DNA from: Bacillota bacterium
GTDB taxonomy: Bacteria; Bacillota; Clostridia; Christensenellales; CAG-138
Direction of reading: 5' to 3'
Assembly (NCBI GenBank): GCA_023426265.1
Contig: JAFABA010000221.1
Span: 1-24,126, forward strand
DNA length: 24,126 bases
Positions 22,256-24,126 of the stretch are shown here, one piece after another. The notes beneath the pieces are model-generated. The model was not told where the DNA came from. It saw only the letters and a program-made list of their open reading frames with translations, and made no database searches. Numbering within the stretch: the stretch's first letter is position 1; each line of letters begins with the position of its first letter. Made by a program: the position numbers and the translations under genes.

Positions 22256-23964
22256 TTTGCCGCCCCTCCCATCTGCACCTGCGCGATTTTGCGGTAGCTT
22301 TCGCAGGTGTCCATCAGATGCCTGTGGGTGCCGGCTCCCTCAACGCGCCCGTCCGCGAGCACAAGGATATGGTCTGCGTTGCATACGGAGCTGATCCGCT
22401 CCGAAATAATGACGGTCGTCGTGTCGCTGTACTCGCTGCTGATCGCATTGCGAAGAAGGGCGTCCGTACGGTAATCGAGCGCGCTTTCGGCGTCGTCCAA
22501 TACCAATATTTCCGGGTTTCCTGCTAAAGCGCGCGCAATCAGCAGCCGCTGCTTCTGGCCGCCGCTCAGATTCGCGCCCCAGATATCGACCATGTGCGAA
22601 TAGCCGTCTACTAGCCCCAGTATAAATTCCTCCGCCTGCGCGACGCGGGCGGCTTTTTCCACTTCGGCCTGCGGGATATTCCGCATAAAGGAGATGTTCT
22701 CATATACGCTGTCGTTTAAAAGCACGTCGTTCTGGAACACCACGCCAAAGCGGCCGGACAGCTCGCTTTGCGGGATGCCGCTTATCAGGTCTCCGTCTAT
22801 CCGTATGCTGCCGCTTTGTGCGTCATAAAGCCGCATCAAAAGGCTGATAAGCGTCGTCTTTCCGCTTCCGGTAGGGCCGATGATGCCAAGCGTCTGCCCG
22901 CGTTTGACGCAGAAGGAAATATTGGAGAGATCATTTTGCTTGCCGTTATAGGAGAAGCTGACGTCGTCAAAGCGGATGTGGCAGGCATCGTCCACATGCG
23001 CGCGACCTCCTGCCGTTGTGGCCTCGCTTTTTAACAAGATTTCCTCTACGCGGAACATGGAGGCGCTGCCCCTGGACCAGATGGCAAACATTTTCGTGAT
23101 GGAAAGCGCCGCGTTGATGACGATCGTATAGTACGAAAGGAACGCGATGATTTTGCCCACTTGCATCAGCCCCGCCTGGACGCGATACGCGCCCACGATA
23201 ATCACCAGCATCAGCCCGATGTTTAGAATAAGGCTCATCATCGGGTTGGTGGCGGCTACGACCCGGCCCGCCTTCTTTTCAATATCCGTCACGCTTTCAT
23301 TTACTTTGGCGAACCGCTGTTTTTCATAGTCCGTCTTCGATAGCGCCTTGATCACACGCACGCCCACCGCGTTTTCGCGCAGGATTCGGACCAGACCCTC
23401 TATTTTCTGCTGCGCTTCACGATAAAGCGGCGTGCTCCTTTTGTATACCCACCGCACCAGTATGATCAGGGCGGGGGTCATCAATAGCTGGATCAGCGCC
23501 ATCGTGGGTTCCATCGTAAACGAAAGCGTGATGCCCCCCGCAATCAAAAGCGGCGTGCGCACCCCCAGCCGTTGCATCCTGTCCAGCAGCGTATGGATGT
23601 TGTACGTATCGTTGGTGAGCCTGGAGATCAGAGAAGGCAGGGCGAACCGGTTCATATCGGCAAATGACAGGCGGGAGATTTTTGTAAATAGGTCAAAACG
23701 CAGTTTCTGCGTAATATCGCGGGATACCTTGGCCGCCATGCGGTTGGCCCAGACATTGAAGGAGAAGGCGACGCCTGCGCAGAGCATCATCAGCCCGCCA
23801 TAAAGATATACCGCCTTGACGTCCTTGATCGGGACAACCTCGTCGATTACGTACGCGAGCAGCAACGGCAGTATCAAATCCATCATTGTGCCGGTAAACT
23901 TGATGAGCAGCCCAAAGGACATCCTGCCGATATAAGGTTTTAAATACTGGCGGGCAATATGCAT
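22252..23964 (-). CDS. ABC exporter half-transporter, degenerate-site subunit
   Basis: A 570-residue exporter half with an N-terminal membrane domain (about 15-300) and ATPase. Walker A is GPTGSGKT (363-370) and the signature is a perfect LSGGQ (466-470). However, Walker B reads VLDDAES: Asp491 replaces the catalytic Glu, and Glu522 (SERISS) replaces the switch His. With the partner's deviant signature this gives one active and one degenerate nucleotide site, as in heterodimeric exporters. The start ATG 23964 follows GAGGAG at 6 nt. It is the first gene of the pair. Upstream lies a probable fragment of another minus-strand gene. Confidence 0.92.
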   Translation of the reverse strand: MHIARQYLKPYIGRMSFGLLIKFTGTMMDLILPLLLAYVIDEVVPIKDVKAVYLYGGLMMLCAGVAFSFNVWANRMAAKVSRDITQKLRFDLFTKISRLSFADMNRFALPSLISRLTNDTYNIHTLLDRMQRLGVRTPLLIAGGITLSFTMEPTMALIQLLMTPALIILVRWVYKRSTPLYREAQQKIEGLVRILRENAVGVRVIKALSKTDYEKQRFAKVNESVTDIEKKAGRVVAATNPMMSLILNIGLMLVIIVGAYRVQAGLMQVGKIIAFLSYYTIVINAALSITKMFAIWSRGSASMFRVEEILLKSEATTAGGRAHVDDACHIRFDDVSFSYNGKQNDLSNISFCVKRGQTLGIIGPTGSGKTTLISLLMRLYDAQSGSIRIDGDLISGIPQSELSGRFGVVFQNDVLLNDSVYENISFMRNIPQAEVEKAARVAQAEEFILGLVDGYSHMVDIWGANLSGGQKQRLLIARALAGNPEILVLDDAESALDYRTDALLRNAISSEYSDTTTVIISERISSVCNADHILVLADGRVEGAGTHRHLMDTCESYRKIAQVQMGGAAK

Positions 23965-24064
23965 GTCGGCTCCTCAGGATTGCGGCGCATGCCGCGCCGA
24001 TCGTCAGGGGTCAGGTTCGCGTTGAGGCGCGGACCGGCAGGCGGAAAAAAACAGAGGTTTTTTG

Positions 24065-24126
24065 TTAATTCCTTCCTCCGAAATGGGCGTTGCAGGTTGC
24101 AATCAAATCTTTGAAGTCGTCGCATT
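24065..24126 (-). CDS. C-terminal fragment of an unidentified gene at the window edge
   Basis: The reading frame CDDFKDLIATCNAHFGGRN followed by TAA (24067-24065) is open to the right edge and looks like a natural protein end. It is followed by an A-rich/T-rich hairpin (24045-24063). Regulators of the MarR or TetR type often precede exporter pairs, but 19 residues are too few to assign a family. An alternative frame (24125 to 23940) runs into the ABC start and is less protein-like. Confidence 0.35.
   Translation of the reverse strand, partial: CDDFKDLIATCNAHFGGRN

Noticed and set aside
23940..24125. A 61-codon minus-strand frame overlapping the ABC exporter start
   Set aside because: It overlaps the next gene's coding start and is less protein-like than the frame ending at 24065; kept only as an alternative.
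1..24126. tRNA or rRNA genes
   Set aside because: I saw no cloverleaf with the GTTCRANNC T-arm pattern and no rRNA signature in the intergenic stretches; this was by eye only.

Overview
The window reads as a moderately GC-rich chromosome segment from a Gram-positive, probably anaerobic Clostridia-type bacterium (Bacillota). The clues are strong AGGAGG-type ribosome binding sites, many U-tract terminators, a lipoprotein ApbE, a Gly-Pro-Thr collagen-like surface protein, a large serine recombinase of the clostridial mobile-element type, and a LacI regulator with cre-like operators. The genus cannot be fixed from sequence reading alone.

Left part (1-7340, all minus strand). The start of a CorC/HlyC-type membrane protein runs off the left edge. 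It has a consensus promoter and a long leader with a terminator-like hairpin. Upstream lie a 59-residue PspC-domain protein and a 982-residue protein that joins a GT4 glycosyltransferase to a serine beta-lactamase-like domain. Next comes an ApbE flavinyltransferase lipoprotein followed by a small SAM methyltransferase. Last is an overlapping pair, bacteriohemerythrin and a CheX-like phosphatase.

Middle (7341-11937). About 1.07 kb contains no convincing gene but is packed with hairpins, including two diverged copies of one palindromic element. Three plus-strand envelope genes follow: a membrane-anchored M23/LytM protein resembling SpoIIQ, a secreted protein of about seven SH3-like modules, and undecaprenyl-diphosphatase UppP.

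Accessory patch (11969-14606). A collagen-like protein gene (minus strand) stands head to head, only 30 bp apart, with a two-gene unit: a small protein typical of recombinase neighbourhoods and a large serine recombinase. This looks like an insertion junction or a recombinase-linked surface locus.

Right part (14617-20476). A LacI-family regulator is divergent from a four-gene operon: zinc dehydrogenase, creatininase-family hydrolase, TIM-barrel epimerase and Gfo/Idh/MocA dehydrogenase. This is the complete gene set of the inositol route described in Thermotoga maritima (IolG, IolM, IolN, IolO), which converts myo-inositol to D-tagaturonate without the Bacillus iolBCDEJ steps. Both divergent promoters carry a cre/LacI-type palindrome, and a terminator-like hairpin sits inside the operon between iolN and iolO.

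Right edge (20498-24126, minus strand). Two overlapping genes encode a heterodimeric ABC exporter. One subunit has a degenerate Walker B and switch region. A likely C-terminal fragment of another gene lies at the edge. I saw no tRNA, rRNA or CRISPR array.
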